The notes: a model not told the origin generated them from the letters alone. DNA of 64,000 nucleotides from Bradyrhizobium japonicum USDA 6 (GCF_000284375.1 NC_017249.1:5000001-5064000), one strand, 5' to 3'. Positions 20,189-29,760 are shown, counted from the first letter of the stretch. Numbers and translations are program-made.

Positions 20189-22671
20189 GACGCGGCCTCG
20201 TGCGGGACGGGCAGGGCAATCTGGAATGTTGCACCGCTCCCCTCGTTTGGAAATGCCGACAGCCGGCCCGCGTGAGCCTCGATGATCGATCGGCAGATCG
20301 ATAGTCCCATCCCCAGGCCGCTCGACTTTGTGGTGAAGAACGGCATGAAGATGCGGTCCGTCACGTCGCTGTCAAGGCCGACACCGCGATCTGTCACGGT
20401 AAGGAGCAGGTGCCCGTCGCCGTCCCGACTGGAGCGGATCGCCAGCTCGCGCGGGAGCTCGACATTGGCTTGCATCGCCTCGATCCCGTTCATGACGAGG
20501 TTGATCAGCACCTGCTGGAGCTGGATCCGATCGCCACAAATGTTGGGCAGGCCGGACGCCAACTCCATTCGCACCGACACGGCATGGGTGGCGAGCTCGC
20601 GCCGCACGAGGGCCATCACCTCCCTCACGACCTGATTGATATCGAGTGGAACCATCTCGATCTCGGTCTTTTTCGCGAGCGCCCGGATTCGGCGGATCAC
20701 CTCGCTGGCCCGATTGGCGTCCTCGACGATCCATTCGACGGACCGGCGCGCAGCATCGAGATCGGCCGGGGCGCGGCCGAGCCAGCCGATGCAGGCGTCC
20801 GCATTGGAAATGACGGCGGCGAGAGGCTGGTTGATTTCGTGGGCAATCGAGGTGGTGAGCTCGCCGAGCGTCGTGATGCGCGTCACGTGAGCGAGCTCGG
20901 CTTGCGCTTTGCGCAGGGCATCTTCGGCCTGCTCGGTGCGGATCGCCGCTGTCACATCGCTGCTGACGCCCCTATAGCCAAGGAAGCTACCATTCTCGTC
21001 ATGGAAGGGCTTGCCGCTGGTGCGCACGTAAATCGGAGATCCGTTACGATCCCTGCCGCGGTAAACCAGGTCGCGGAACGGAAGGTGGGCATCGAGCGCC
21101 GCGCGATGCTGCTCCCATTTCTCGGGCTCGAACTCGGCATCGGGCGGAAGGTCCCAACGTGTCAGCCCGATCAAGCCGGTCGGCACCGGACTGGCCGTAT
21201 CGGCGTGTTCCGATATCCGGGTGATGCGGTGATCCGGCCCGGTCTCCCAAAACCAGTCCGACGCGGTTTCGGCATAGTCGCGGAAGCGCTGCTCGGATTG
21301 CTTGAGCTCGTCAAAGGCCTTTTGCAGTGCTTCTTTTGCGGCGAACTGCTCGGTGACGTCCACGTGCGTGCCGATGATCTCCATCACATCGCCATCGCCG
21401 CCTTTGACAGGATGTCCCTCCGTATGGACACGTCGTATCGAACCGTCCGGGCGCGCAATCCGAAAGTCGATTTCGAAGGGCTCCCCCTGGTGGATTGCGC
21501 GACGTTCCGCGTCGGCAATTCGTTGAAAGTCATCGGCGAGGATCCGTTGCTGGAAAGCCCGCGCCGGGACATCGGTCTGGTCCGGCTCAAATCCGAACAG
21601 GCGGTAGAGTTCAGCCGATCGGTAGGCAAACTCCTGACGACGTACGTCCCAGGCCCAGCTGCTCGTATGGCTGAGGCGTTGGGCCTCGGCCAGATAGGCC
21701 TCACTGCGGCGCAGCCTCTGCTCTGTTTCCTTTGCAATCGTGACATCGGTGACAGCGCCGGCGAACTCGACGCAGCCGGATGCACGTCTCACCGCGCGTG
21801 CCACGGAATGGAGATATTTGATGGATCCATCCGGCATCAACAGGCGATATTCATGGTCGAAATCCTCCGCTTCGCGGAAGGCTCGATCGAGGGTCTTGCG
21901 GACCGCATCGCGGTCCTCCGGATGGATGCGCTGAAAAACGAAGCCCAGGTTCGGCTGCGTTGCCGGGTCACATTGGAAAATGCGAAAGGTTTCCCTCGAC
22001 CAGAAGATCTCGCCGGTCGCGGGGCTCAAGCCGAAGCTGCCCGTGCGGCTCAGTTCCTGAGCCTGGGCGAGGTAGGCCTCGCTCTGCCGCAGCGCATCCT
22101 CCGCCTCCTTGCGCTGGGTGATGTTTTCACAGGCGACCAGCACGACCGGCGTGCCGTCGCCGCGCAGCATCGCCTTGGCGTTTTCACGGACCCAGAGAAC
22201 CGAGCCGTCTTTGCGGATCTTGCGAATCTCCCAGGTGTGCGACTGGTCCACGGTTTCCAGGCACAGACCTACGCATTGACGGACGAAGTTGCGGTCTTCC
22301 TCGAAAAAGACGTTCAGCACGGATTGGCCGGTCAACTCGGCCGCCGTGTAGCCCAATTGTGCGGCGCCAAACGTGTTCACGTTGAGCACCGTCCCGGCCG
22401 GATCGACCATGAAGTACATGACCGGATTGTGCTCGAATACCTCGCGCCACTGCTTCACGGCGTCGCGTAGATCGCGGATGTCCTGTCGCGAGTCATCACC
22501 GACCGCGGGTCTGTCCTTCTCGCCGGTGCCGAAAGATCGAAGCGCCGCGAGGCCGCCGAGCAGCAATTGTGCGGCCGAATTCCCAAATTTCGCGATTTGG
22601 CCAGGCATCATCGCGGGCGTCCCGGCTCGCAGGGTCGAAGCAAGTAGAGCACTTTGCAACCAGGGGAGCAA
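20185..22671 (-). CDS. Multi-PAS sensor histidine kinase (NodV/NwsA-like)
   Basis: Up to 828 residues. Four PAS/PAC units follow each other, for example [54 protein letters not shown] and [16 protein letters not shown], each ending in a DVT/NIT-type linker. Then comes HisKA with phospho-His611 in [20 protein letters not shown] and a HATPase domain ([32 protein letters not shown]). No strong membrane segment is seen, so it is probably a soluble sensor. The longest frame begins with TTG at 22671, with GGAGG only three bases away; ATG codons at 22611 and 22608 are equally possible starts. It is co-transcribed with the NodW-like regulator. Confidence 0.9.
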   Translation of the reverse strand: MLPWLQSALLASTLRAGTPAMMPGQIAKFGNSAAQLLLGGLAALRSFGTGEKDRPAVGDDSRQDIRDLRDAVKQWREVFEHNPVMYFMVDPAGTVLNVNTFGAAQLGYTAAELTGQSVLNVFFEEDRNFVRQCVGLCLETVDQSHTWEIRKIRKDGSVLWVRENAKAMLRGDGTPVVLVACENITQRKEAEDALRQSEAYLAQAQELSRTGSFGLSPATGEIFWSRETFRIFQCDPATQPNLGFVFQRIHPEDRDAVRKTLDRAFREAEDFDHEYRLLMPDGSIKYLHSVARAVRRASGCVEFAGAVTDVTIAKETEQRLRRSEAYLAEAQRLSHTSSWAWDVRRQEFAYRSAELYRLFGFEPDQTDVPARAFQQRILADDFQRIADAERRAIHQGEPFEIDFRIARPDGSIRRVHTEGHPVKGGDGDVMEIIGTHVDVTEQFAAKEALQKAFDELKQSEQRFRDYAETASDWFWETGPDHRITRISEHADTASPVPTGLIGLTRWDLPPDAEFEPEKWEQHRAALDAHLPFRDLVYRGRDRNGSPIYVRTSGKPFHDENGSFLGYRGVSSDVTAAIRTEQAEDALRKAQAELAHVTRITTLGELTTSIAHEINQPLAAVISNADACIGWLGRAPADLDAARRSVEWIVEDANRASEVIRRIRALAKKTEIEMVPLDINQVVREVMALVRRELATHAVSVRMELASGLPNICGDRIQLQQVLINLVMNGIEAMQANVELPRELAIRSSRDGDGHLLLTVTDRGVGLDSDVTDRIFMPFFTTKSSGLGMGLSICRSIIEAHAGRLSAFPNEGSGATFQIALPVPHEAAS

Positions 22672-23070
22672 TTCCCTCCGACCGAGGTAGAGCTCCGCGC
22701 CGAAACTCGCGGCAGCCGTGCAGCCTGCCGGCCTTGCGCCGTCTCGTTGCGAAGGTGCGGCGAAGGCCCGAAAAACTACGGGACAAACCTACGTATAGCT
22801 CGCGCATCCCAAGTCATAGCGCACATTTACCTCCGTACAATTGAGTCGTCCGTTGCATGCGGATTAGTCTCACAACCATCGAGGGGACGCGATGTACGAG
22901 GCCACAAGCCGGCGATTAGCCCGATGTGCTGCCGATAGCTCTGCGTCCATTGCCCGACCTGCCGCACGATTGGCGGGTCGCGATTGAGAGGCCGCATTTC
23001 ACTAACGAGCGTGGATGGCCGTACGTCAGCGTACGCGCGAAGCCGCGACCATGAGAGCCGGAAGGAGAGC
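22672..23070. other. Divergent intergenic region between the PAS kinase and a small cysteine gene
   Basis: About 400 bases with no convincing coding frame. It must hold the promoter of the kinase-regulator cluster (leftward) and that of the small-gene cluster (rightward). At 22789-22796 the reverse strand reads atacgtag, seven of eight positions of the FixJ-type half site GTAMGTAG. At 23020-23036 there is an imperfect dyad around tacgtcagcgtacg. Both are only suggestive. Confidence 0.4.
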
Positions 23071-23262
23071 ATGATGTGCGATACGCCTGAACACTCCGAG
23101 CGCGGTCCTGCTGTAAAAGCCTGCGCTGTCTGTAGCGGCAAGTTTGGCCTGATCCGATATTATTCCTGGCGAACGCCGCTCTGCTCCAGAAAATGTCTCG
23201 ATCGCTTCAGGGCGCGCCGCGAACGCGACCGCCGATGGTTGTTTCGATTCCATGCGGCATGA
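23071..23262 (+). CDS. Small CxxC...CxxxC protein (member 1 of a local family)
   Basis: 63 residues from the ATG at 23071, chosen because AAGGAG lies at 23062-23067. The core is CAVCSGKFGLIRYYSWRTPL, then CSRKCLDRFRARRERDRR: a CxxC knuckle and a CxxxC knuckle about 20 residues apart, followed by a very basic tail. This looks like a zinc-binding mini-protein that could touch nucleic acid or another protein. The same spacing recurs in the genes at 23708 and 23956, suggesting a local duplicated family. I do not recognise a named family. Confidence 0.65.
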   Translation: MMCDTPEHSERGPAVKACAVCSGKFGLIRYYSWRTPLCSRKCLDRFRARRERDRRWLFRFHAA

Positions 23263-23312
23263 GGATTAGCCCTTCGATCGGCTCCATTCGGCAATTCTGA
23301 ACCGGAGGCTGC

Positions 23313-23711
23313 GTGCTGAACCGTGCTTGCAAGCTCCTCTTGATGATCGCGCTGCCGCTTCCGTTGGTAACGGGAGTGAAGGCCGACGAGCTCGGACAGG
23401 ATGGTGCACATCGTCATCATCCGCTCCAGGATCAGCTCCTGCACGAGAAGTTCTATTCCAGCTGGCACATGCCCGACAATCCCGTGCTCAGTTGCTGCAA
23501 CAGCGCGGATTGCTACCCGACCGAGGTGCGATACGTCGACGGCCGGATTTACGCGCGGCGCCGGGAAGACGGGAAGTACATCCTCATTCCATCCCAGAAG
23601 GTCGAGCGAAACAGGGACAATCCCGACGGCCGCAACCATCTTTGCGCGCCGCCACCGTCCGCCTCTCTGGTCGACACGGTCTACTGCTTCGCGTTGGGAG
23701 GTGCCACGTGA
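23313..23711 (+). CDS. Secreted cysteine-containing hypothetical protein
   Basis: 132 residues from a GTG at 23313 with CGGAGG four bases upstream. The N-terminus is a signal peptide (ACKLLLMIALPLPLVTGVKA). The mature part is short and polar: His-rich GAHRHHPLQ, then SCCNSADCYPTEVRYVDGRI with closely spaced Cys, and a late CAPPP...YC pair, so disulfides or metal binding in the periplasm are likely. Similar small exported proteins with WHMPDNP and CCNxxDC segments occur in Bradyrhizobium, but I know of no function. Its stop codon overlaps the GTG of the next gene. Confidence 0.75.
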   Translation: MLNRACKLLLMIALPLPLVTGVKADELGQDGAHRHHPLQDQLLHEKFYSSWHMPDNPVLSCCNSADCYPTEVRYVDGRIYARRREDGKYILIPSQKVERNRDNPDGRNHLCAPPPSASLVDTVYCFALGGAT

Positions 23712-23896
23712 GATTCATATTGGTGAACGGCAGGACCCCTTTCCGCAAGACATTCTGTCTATGGTGCTGCGAGGAGATCAGCGGCGGCTATCTGCGCGAC
23801 GCGAAGACGCTGCTGCCCTATTGCGGCTACGAGTGTTACGCGCTCCATCACGAAGCGGCGCCGTTGATCGAGAGGCGAGCGCAAGCGGCGTCTTGA
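23708..23896 (+). CDS. Small CxxC...CxxxC protein (member 2), GTG start overlapping the previous stop
   Basis: 62 residues, starting with the GTG at 23708 that overlaps the preceding TGA in GTGA, so it is translationally coupled. The sequence begins VRFILVNGRTPFRKTFCLWC, and GGYLRDAKTLLPYCGYECYA carries the second knuckle. The N-terminal strand xxFxLVN, CxxC and CxxxC line up with the gene at 23956 (LKFMLVNQ..., CSAC, CKYDC). The two are probably tandem paralogues. A small zinc-ribbon-like fold is the best guess; the role is unknown. Confidence 0.65.
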   Translation: MRFILVNGRTPFRKTFCLWCCEEISGGYLRDAKTLLPYCGYECYALHHEAAPLIERRAQAAS

Positions 23897-23955
23897 GCTG
23901 ACGGGTGGGCGAGGCGCATGGGCCGATGAGGCTGCTGGCAGGGGAGGACAGGACG

Positions 23956-24267
23956 TTGAAATTCATGCTCGTCAACCAGGACCAACCGCGCCATGGCGTC
24001 ACCTGCAGCGCGTGCGCCCGGCCGCTGGGCTCGAGCTACGTCCGGCATGTGTCCACGCAACGGCGGTACTGCAAGTATGATTGCTACCGCCGGTATCAGC
24101 AGACGAGCATGGAAGCGCTCTGGCCTTACCGCAGTTCGCTCGAGATGGTCACGGTCTTAGCGGCCATTTCGAGCTGGAGCTGGATGATGCAATTCGGCGC
24201 GCTCTCGGGCGCGCTGACGGAAGCATTTCTGCGTGCGCACGAACCTTCTGACCACGGAAGGAGGTGA
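23956..24267 (+). CDS. Small CxxC...CxxxC protein (member 3) with hydrophobic C-terminal extension, TTG start
   Basis: 103 residues if it starts at the TTG at 23956, which has GGAGG at 23943-23947 with eight-base spacing. The protein then begins LKFMLVNQDQPRHGVTCSAC, matching VRFILVNG of the previous gene. An ATG at 23905 would add 17 unrelated residues. Knuckles are CSAC and CKYDC. Unlike its neighbours it continues into a hydrophobic, Trp-rich segment (SSLEMVTVLAAISSWSWMMQ, about residues 59-78) that could lie in or on the membrane. Function unknown. Confidence 0.65.
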   Translation: MKFMLVNQDQPRHGVTCSACARPLGSSYVRHVSTQRRYCKYDCYRRYQQTSMEALWPYRSSLEMVTVLAAISSWSWMMQFGALSGALTEAFLRAHEPSDHGRR

Positions 24268-24357
24268 CGGGTAGCCTGACGATGCGGGCGGCGCAGAGTG
24301 GTCGGCCGCAGTCACTGCATCCAGCTTCGCGCCGCGTCCAGCCCCGGCGTTGCGAAG

Positions 24358-26541
24358 CTAGGGCGCGGCGGCTGCGGCCGCTGCCGTGGGTGCCGCGCTG
24401 ACTTCGTGCGTCGTGACGCGTTGCTCGGACTTCGCCGTGGCTGTGCCGCTGCCCTCGAACCGGGCGCGGTAGACCAGCACGTTCTCAATCACGCGCTGGA
24501 CGTAGTTGCGTGTCTCCGACAGCGGGATGCGCTCGACCCAGTCGACCGGATCGACCTTGGAGTCGCGCGGGTCGCCGCGCGCCTGTACCCATTCGCGCAC
24601 CCGGCCGCGGCCGGCATTATAGCCGGCGAAGGTCATGATCTGGTCGCCGCGATATTCCGACAGCAGCGCGCTGAGCTCGGCCGCGCCCATCTGCGTGTTG
24701 TAGACGGGATCGGACACCATCCTGTCCCAGTCATAGGTCAGGCCAAAGCGTCTTGCGGTATCGCGGCCCGCCTCCGGGGTCACTTGCATCAGCCCGACCG
24801 CGTTGGCGGGTGACTTGTCGCGCTGGTCGAACGAGCTTTCGGTGCGTGCCACCGAATAGATCACGCTGGTCTCGATCGCGGGCGCGACCTGCTTGTGCTC
24901 GGGAATGCCGATGGTCGGGAAGGCGTAATGGTCGAGCGCAAGCCCGCGCGCCAGCGCCGACTTGCCGACCTCCAGCATCACGCGCGCATCGTTGCGCCGG
25001 CCGGCGAGTTCGCCGAGCGCTTCCAGCGCTGCGACGTCGGTGCTCTCCTTGGCGAAATCTTCGGCGTAATAGAACACCATGTCGCGCTCGCCGATGCCGT
25101 AGAGCATCTCGGCGGCGCGGACGCGCTCGTCCGCGGGCGGTGTGTCGGCCGCGGCCAGCACGGGCGAGGGCGGGCGCAGCTCGATCCCGTCGAGGCCGAG
25201 CCTGGCGCGTGCGAGCTGGCCGTAATAGGCGGTCGGATAGCGCGCAGCGGCCTGATAGCTCATGCGCGCATCCGCCGTCGCCCCCATCGCCTCGGCCGCG
25301 CGGCCGCGCCAGTAATGCGCCCGCGACAGCGCGATCGGATTGGCCGAGCCTTCGTCGATCGCGGCGAAGTGCACCATGGCCGCCTTGGGATCGTCGAGAT
25401 AGCGCAGTGCGATCCAGCCGCACATGAAGTGGTAGTCGACGCGATAGACTTCCATCGCGGGCACCGCCGCCGCGCGCACCACGTCGTAGGCGGTCTTGAA
25501 CTTGCCCTGGTCGAGCAGCTTTCGCGCGAGCAGGCGGCGCTCGCGCCACCAGGCATCGGTGTCCTGGGCCGCCATCGTGTCGGGCGCGGCTGCCAGGATC
25601 ACCTCGGCGGCGTCGTCGATGCGGTCGTTCTGAAGATGCCACTGCGCGCGGCACAGGACATAGCCGAGATCGCGGCGGGCTTCGGTCGAGACGTCCTCGA
25701 GATAATCCTTGGCCTTGTTGGCCTTGCCGGTGACCGCCGCGCAGGCCTTGACGATCGCGAGCGCATCTTCGCCAAGCCGTTTTGCGGCGCGCCTTGCACC
25801 GGCGTAGTCCTTGGCGCCGAGGCGCTTGTCCATGCGGGCGCGATGATCGTCCGCGGTCAGGAGATCGCGGAACGCCTCGTAGGAATCCTCCTCGCTGCGC
25901 TCGGATAGTTCGTCCGTGCGCCAGGCCTCGCGCACCAGGCGCGTAGCCCTGTCATTGTCGCCTTCACCCAGGAGCACGCGGGCGAGCGCGAACTTGCCCT
26001 TGGCGCTGGTCGGCCGGTCCATCGTGAACTTGTGCACGGTTGCCGCGTCGCTCTTCTCCTGCCACAGCCGTGCTTCGGCGCGGCGGCGGAGCAGGGCGCT
26101 GCTCGGCCAGCCCGGGTTGGCGGCGAGGAAGGCGGCGTAGCGCTTGAAAGGTGCCGTGCTCTCGGAATGGCGCAGCATGAACCAGTCGGCGAGCTTCTGT
26201 CCGGCCGGATCGGCAATACGGTCGCGCGCCGCACTGGCGTCGTCGGTCTTGCCCTTGCGCGCGAGATCGATGGCGTCCTTCAGCGCGGCGAGGTCGCCGG
26301 TGAGCGGCGGCGGCGCCGGCTTGTCCGAGGGCTCGTCGTTCTTCTTCGACTTGCGTTTGGCCTCGGCGTGCTTGCCATGGCGCGACTTGACCGCAGCATG
26401 GCGCGGCTTGCCGGCTTTCGCCTCATGCGTCTTCTTCGACGCGGACGATTTGTGACTGCTCTTCGCTGCCAGCTCGGTTGGGATCAAGGCCAAAGCGGCC
26501 ACGACAATGACACACGCGAGCGAGCGTAGGCACTGGTTCAT
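24358..26541 (-). CDS. Soluble lytic murein transglycosylase (Slt70-like)
   Basis: 727 residues from the ATG at 26541, which has GGGGGA seven bases upstream. A further in-frame start at 26652 would add residues before an obvious signal peptide (MNQCLRSLACVIVVAALALI). After a Lys/Ser/His-rich linker comes the long helical superhelix of Slt70, with tetratricopeptide-like pairs, and then the SLT catalytic domain: Glu568 in TESSFDQRDKSPANAVGLMQ, YDWDRMVSDPVYNTQMGAAE, FAGYNAGRGRVREW. The enzyme cleaves peptidoglycan glycan strands to 1,6-anhydro ends in the periplasm. It is divergent from the adenylate cyclase gene. Confidence 0.93.
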   Translation of the reverse strand: MNQCLRSLACVIVVAALALIPTELAAKSSHKSSASKKTHEAKAGKPRHAAVKSRHGKHAEAKRKSKKNDEPSDKPAPPPLTGDLAALKDAIDLARKGKTDDASAARDRIADPAGQKLADWFMLRHSESTAPFKRYAAFLAANPGWPSSALLRRRAEARLWQEKSDAATVHKFTMDRPTSAKGKFALARVLLGEGDNDRATRLVREAWRTDELSERSEEDSYEAFRDLLTADDHRARMDKRLGAKDYAGARRAAKRLGEDALAIVKACAAVTGKANKAKDYLEDVSTEARRDLGYVLCRAQWHLQNDRIDDAAEVILAAAPDTMAAQDTDAWWRERRLLARKLLDQGKFKTAYDVVRAAAVPAMEVYRVDYHFMCGWIALRYLDDPKAAMVHFAAIDEGSANPIALSRAHYWRGRAAEAMGATADARMSYQAAARYPTAYYGQLARARLGLDGIELRPPSPVLAAADTPPADERVRAAEMLYGIGERDMVFYYAEDFAKESTDVAALEALGELAGRRNDARVMLEVGKSALARGLALDHYAFPTIGIPEHKQVAPAIETSVIYSVARTESSFDQRDKSPANAVGLMQVTPEAGRDTARRFGLTYDWDRMVSDPVYNTQMGAAELSALLSEYRGDQIMTFAGYNAGRGRVREWVQARGDPRDSKVDPVDWVERIPLSETRNYVQRVIENVLVYRARFEGSGTATAKSEQRVTTHEVSAAPTAAAAAAAP

Positions 26542-26867
26542 TCGATGGTCCCCCTGCGAAACCACTACAAACCAAGGTCCGCGACGACATGCGGCTTGAG
26601 AATCAAAGACGACACCCAAAACGATGCCACGACATCGTTTCGCAATCCTCACGCTCCTTCAACAATGCGGCAAAATACCGATGGGAACTCGGGAACTTCC
26701 GAAATGGCGGAAAGGGTATCGTCTTTAGCCTTTGTTAACGAATGGGGTTCGCGCGACGGTTGCGCGCGGTCAGGGGCGACGCAAGGGCCAGATTGCGCGT
26801 GTTCCCGCCGCCAAAACCGGTGTATTGAGTTCCCAACCGGTCCTCTCAGCTCTTGACCCCACCGCTC
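26542..26867. other. Divergent intergenic region between slt and the adenylate cyclase gene
   Basis: About 326 bases without a credible gene. The most regular feature is an inverted repeat aaacgatg (26619-26626) / catcgttt (26633-26640), 8-bp perfect arms with a six-base spacer, on the slt-promoter side. It could be an operator or a small hairpin in the slt leader. Nothing else stands out. Confidence 0.4.
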
Positions 26868-28604
26868 ATGCCACTTTTCAACCAGTCGATCAGGCGCAAG
26901 ATCGTCGGGATCGCCCTCGGATTGATCGTCCTGATGCTCGTCACCTCGATTCTTTCGATGGTGATGTCGAGCCAGGTCGGGGTCCTCCTGGACGAGCTGA
27001 CCAACCGCTACATCCCGGCCTATGGCGATCTGGCGCGCGCCAATATCCGCTCGCTGGAGCGGTCGGTGGCGCTGCGGCGCATGGTCATGATGAAGATGCA
27101 GGAAGCCCCGGACGAGGAGGCGTACGCTGCACGGCTGAAAGAGTTCGAGGAGGCCGACCGCAAGATCGAGGCGGAGACCTCGGACGCGCGCAGCCACATC
27201 AACGCGATCATCGACGATTCCAGGACGCCGTCGGACAATGCCGCGCTGGCGCGGATCGACACCCGCATCGAGACCGCCGTCACAGAGCTGCGCCAGGGCA
27301 TGAACGAGGCGCACGCTAAGCTCCTCAAGCAGATCGATGCCAAGCAGATGCCGGAGGCGCGCGGCACGCTGGAGCATCTCGACGCGCTGCGCGACCAGTT
27401 CAACCAGAGGGTTGACGGCATTCGTGCCGACATGCTCAAGCAGGTCTATGCCTCGACGTCGACCGTGGTCGGCCAACAGCGGAAGGCTATCATCATCTCC
27501 GGCATCGTCACCATCCTCGCAGCGGTGGTCGGATTTGCCTTTGCGTTGCTGGTCTCGAGCGGCATCACGCGGCCGGTGCGCCTGCTGCTCGCCGGTACCC
27601 GCGAGGTCGAGGCCGGTCGCTTCGACAGGCCGATCACGGTCTCGACCCAGGACGAGATCGGCGAGCTCGCCGCCGCCTTCAATCGCATGGTCGAGCAACT
27701 CAGGCACAATGAGCGCATCCGCGAGACCTTTGGCCGCTACATCGATCCCAAGGTGGTGCAGGGGCTGATCGACCGACCGGAGGTCGCCATCGACGGCCAG
27801 CGCCGGGTGATGACCATCATGTTTTGCGACATGAGCGGCTTCACCTCGATGAGCGAGGGCATGACCCCGCGCGGCCTCGTCAAGGTGATGAACCACTATT
27901 TCACGGTGATGTCCGGTCCCATCAGGAACAATCGCGGTGTCATCGATAAATATATCGGCGATGCCATCATGGCCTATTGGGGGCCTCCGTTCATCGAGGA
28001 GGACGAGCCGGCGCTGCTCGCCTGCTTCGCCGCCATCGACATGGCCGACCAGGTGCCCGCGCTCCAGAAGCAGTTGCCGGACCTGCTCGGCATCCGCGCC
28101 ATGCCGGCGCCGTGCGATCTGCGGATCGGCATCGCCACCGGCGAGGTCCTGACCGGCAGCATCGGCTCCGAACTGATGATGAGCTTCACCGTGATGGGCG
28201 ACGCTGTGAACCTGGCTTCACGGTTGGAGGCCGTCAACAAGACCTACGGCACCCGCATCCTGATCTCGCAGGCCAGTGCGGACGTGATCGGCTCGAGCTG
28301 CGAGCTGCGCGAGATCGATCGTCTCGCGGTGGCCGGGCAGAGTGCGCCACAAGCCATTTTCGAGGTGATGAGCAAGGCGCACGGGCTCAGCGTCCCGCAG
28401 CAGAGCCTGCGCACGCATTATGCCGAAGGCCTCGCCGCCTATCGCGACCGGCGCTTCGACGAGGCTCGCGCCGCGTTCAACACGGCGCTCGAAGCCGTGC
28501 CCGGCGACGGTCCCTCGCGCACGCTGCTCGGCCGCATCGCGCAGTTCGAGGCCAATCCGCCGGACGCCAATTGGGACGGCGCTTGGCGGCTCGAGCAGAA
28601 ATAG
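26868..28604 (+). CDS. HAMP-domain class III adenylate/guanylate cyclase
   Basis: 578 residues from the ATG at 26868; a TTG at 26853 is the longest possible start and neither has a clear SD. A membrane segment (IVGIALGLIVLMLVTSILSM), a periplasmic helical sensor domain of about 170 residues, a second membrane segment (IIISGIVTILAAVVGFAFAL), HAMP (RPVRLLLAGTREVEAG), then the cyclase domain: metal Asp321 in MFCDMSGFTSM and Asp365 in KYIGDAIMAYWG, with VMGDAVNLASRLEAVNK. The C-terminus has a TPR-like helical pair (YAEGLAAYRDRRFDEARAAF). It makes cAMP (less likely cGMP) in response to an unknown periplasmic signal. Confidence 0.92.
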   Translation: MPLFNQSIRRKIVGIALGLIVLMLVTSILSMVMSSQVGVLLDELTNRYIPAYGDLARANIRSLERSVALRRMVMMKMQEAPDEEAYAARLKEFEEADRKIEAETSDARSHINAIIDDSRTPSDNAALARIDTRIETAVTELRQGMNEAHAKLLKQIDAKQMPEARGTLEHLDALRDQFNQRVDGIRADMLKQVYASTSTVVGQQRKAIIISGIVTILAAVVGFAFALLVSSGITRPVRLLLAGTREVEAGRFDRPITVSTQDEIGELAAAFNRMVEQLRHNERIRETFGRYIDPKVVQGLIDRPEVAIDGQRRVMTIMFCDMSGFTSMSEGMTPRGLVKVMNHYFTVMSGPIRNNRGVIDKYIGDAIMAYWGPPFIEEDEPALLACFAAIDMADQVPALQKQLPDLLGIRAMPAPCDLRIGIATGEVLTGSIGSELMMSFTVMGDAVNLASRLEAVNKTYGTRILISQASADVIGSSCELREIDRLAVAGQSAPQAIFEVMSKAHGLSVPQQSLRTHYAEGLAAYRDRRFDEARAAFNTALEAVPGDGPSRTLLGRIAQFEANPPDANWDGAWRLEQK

Positions 28605-28730
28605 CCGTCCTTGCCGGGCCGGCACCGCCCTTGCCGGAAAAAACGCTTCTACTCGATAACGATGTTCGCAGTGACCTAATTCCCGGGCTTAGGTTAGTCG
28701 TCCCTTGAGGCGTTTGATGGGGACACGCCG

Positions 28731-28907
28731 ATGACAGAACTTCAGGACAGGCTGGAACGGTTCGAGACGCTCACCGCCGAATGCGAGCTGATCGCCAAGC
28801 TCGCAACCGACAGCACCAAGCGCGAGTTCTATCTGAAACTCTCGGAGCAGTACCGTCAGCTGGCGGTTGATATGCGGAAGGTGATCGCGACCAAGGCCGC
28901 GGCCTGA
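28731..28907 (+). CDS. Small helical hypothetical protein (58 aa)
   Basis: An ATG at 28731 opens a 58-codon frame ending in TGA at 28905-28907. The protein, beginning MTELQDRLERFETLTAECEL and later TKREFYLKLSEQYRQLAVDM, is rich in Glu/Leu/Lys and should be a two-helix bundle. Codon choice is GC3-rich like the neighbours, and GGGG lies about 10 bases upstream, so it looks genuinely coding. Small proteins like this are frequent in Bradyrhizobium and have no known role. Confidence 0.65.
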   Translation: MTELQDRLERFETLTAECELIAKLATDSTKREFYLKLSEQYRQLAVDMRKVIATKAAA

Positions 28908-29059
28908 CGCCGACTGCAAGCCGTTCTTAATGTTTGGCGCGCATCCTCCGGGATGCGGGCGGCGCGATCCATGATTGCTCGCGGTGGGAATGCCGAGATC
29001 CGTTGCTGCGCAGCGTACCTCGCCGATGTCGCTTTGCCGCTCCCTACCAGGGCAATCCC

Positions 29060-29272
29060 ATGCGCCTTGTTGCAGTCCTCATCTTCGCGCTCATGACGGC
29101 CGCCTGCAATCAGGAGCAGGACATCACCGGCTCGACCCCGGTCTGTGCGATGCGGAACTACAGCTCCTACAATCCCCGCGACATGAACCAGTGCGTTGCC
29201 GCCTGCAAGGCGTGCGACCACGGCAACACCGTCACCTGCACCACGTCATGCACCCTCAAGGGCGCCCACTGA
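29060..29272 (+). CDS. Small cysteine-rich lipoprotein
   Basis: 70 residues. The start MRLVAVLIFALMTAAC is a lipoprotein signal with lipobox TAAC, so Cys16 would become the lipidated N-terminus. The 54-residue mature part holds six further cysteines (CAMRNYSSYNPRDMNQCVAA, CKACDHG, TCTTSC), suggesting a disulfide-stabilised or metal-binding domain in the periplasm. An upstream in-frame ATG at 28934 would hide this signal, so the ATG at 29060 is chosen. No known family is recognised. Confidence 0.68.
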   Translation: MRLVAVLIFALMTAACNQEQDITGSTPVCAMRNYSSYNPRDMNQCVAACKACDHGNTVTCTTSCTLKGAH

Positions 29273-29374
29273 GCGGCGTCGCTGCCTGGAGCTAGGGGTG
29301 ACGGTGCTCGGGCACCGGAACGATTCACATGGGTCAGTCATTGAAGGAGCAGGCAGGACGCGGAGTCCTATGGA

Positions 29375-29632
29375 ATGGGTATGCTCGATCCCGGTCGGTT
29401 TCTGGTGTCGTGCTCGCATTGCGATGCATGGCCGATGGCGGCCAACGTCAAACGTTCGAGCTGGTCGGCGTCGCCGCACGAGGTCCGCTTCGTATGCCCG
29501 CGCTGTCGCCGCGAGGAGACCGCCATCATCTCGGCCTCCGGTGAGCTGACCCCGATCCGGCGCAGCGACGCCCCGCTGCGCGACGTCACCGCGGCCTGGG
29601 CTCCGGCCCAGCGGCCAAGAGGGCGGGCGTAG
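29375..29632 (+). CDS. Small zinc-ribbon-like protein
   Basis: 85 residues (ATG at 29375 or 29381). Two CxxC pairs are 28 residues apart: CSHC near residue 13 and CPRC near residue 41 (FVCPRCRREETAI). That is the layout of a zinc ribbon, and the rest is Ser/Arg/Pro-rich and probably disordered. The ribosome-binding site is weak, and no relative is recognised. It is kept because the double CxxC and GC3-rich codons are unlikely by chance. Confidence 0.5.
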   Translation: MGMLDPGRFLVSCSHCDAWPMAANVKRSSWSASPHEVRFVCPRCRREETAIISASGELTPIRRSDAPLRDVTAAWAPAQRPRGRA

Positions 29633-29760
29633 CCCGCCTGTCACAGGACCGAGAGATCGGGCGCAGTCAGCTCTGCGCAACACCTTGCGCGGTCCGTTTT
29701 TGGAACCCGGCCTGCGCCGACGCGTTTCCGCTCCGACATCAACGCATCGAGGCCCTGCGA

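Noticed and set aside
20410..22470. 686-codon forward frame over the PAS kinase
   Set aside because: Antisense shadow of a certain histidine kinase; no domain content.
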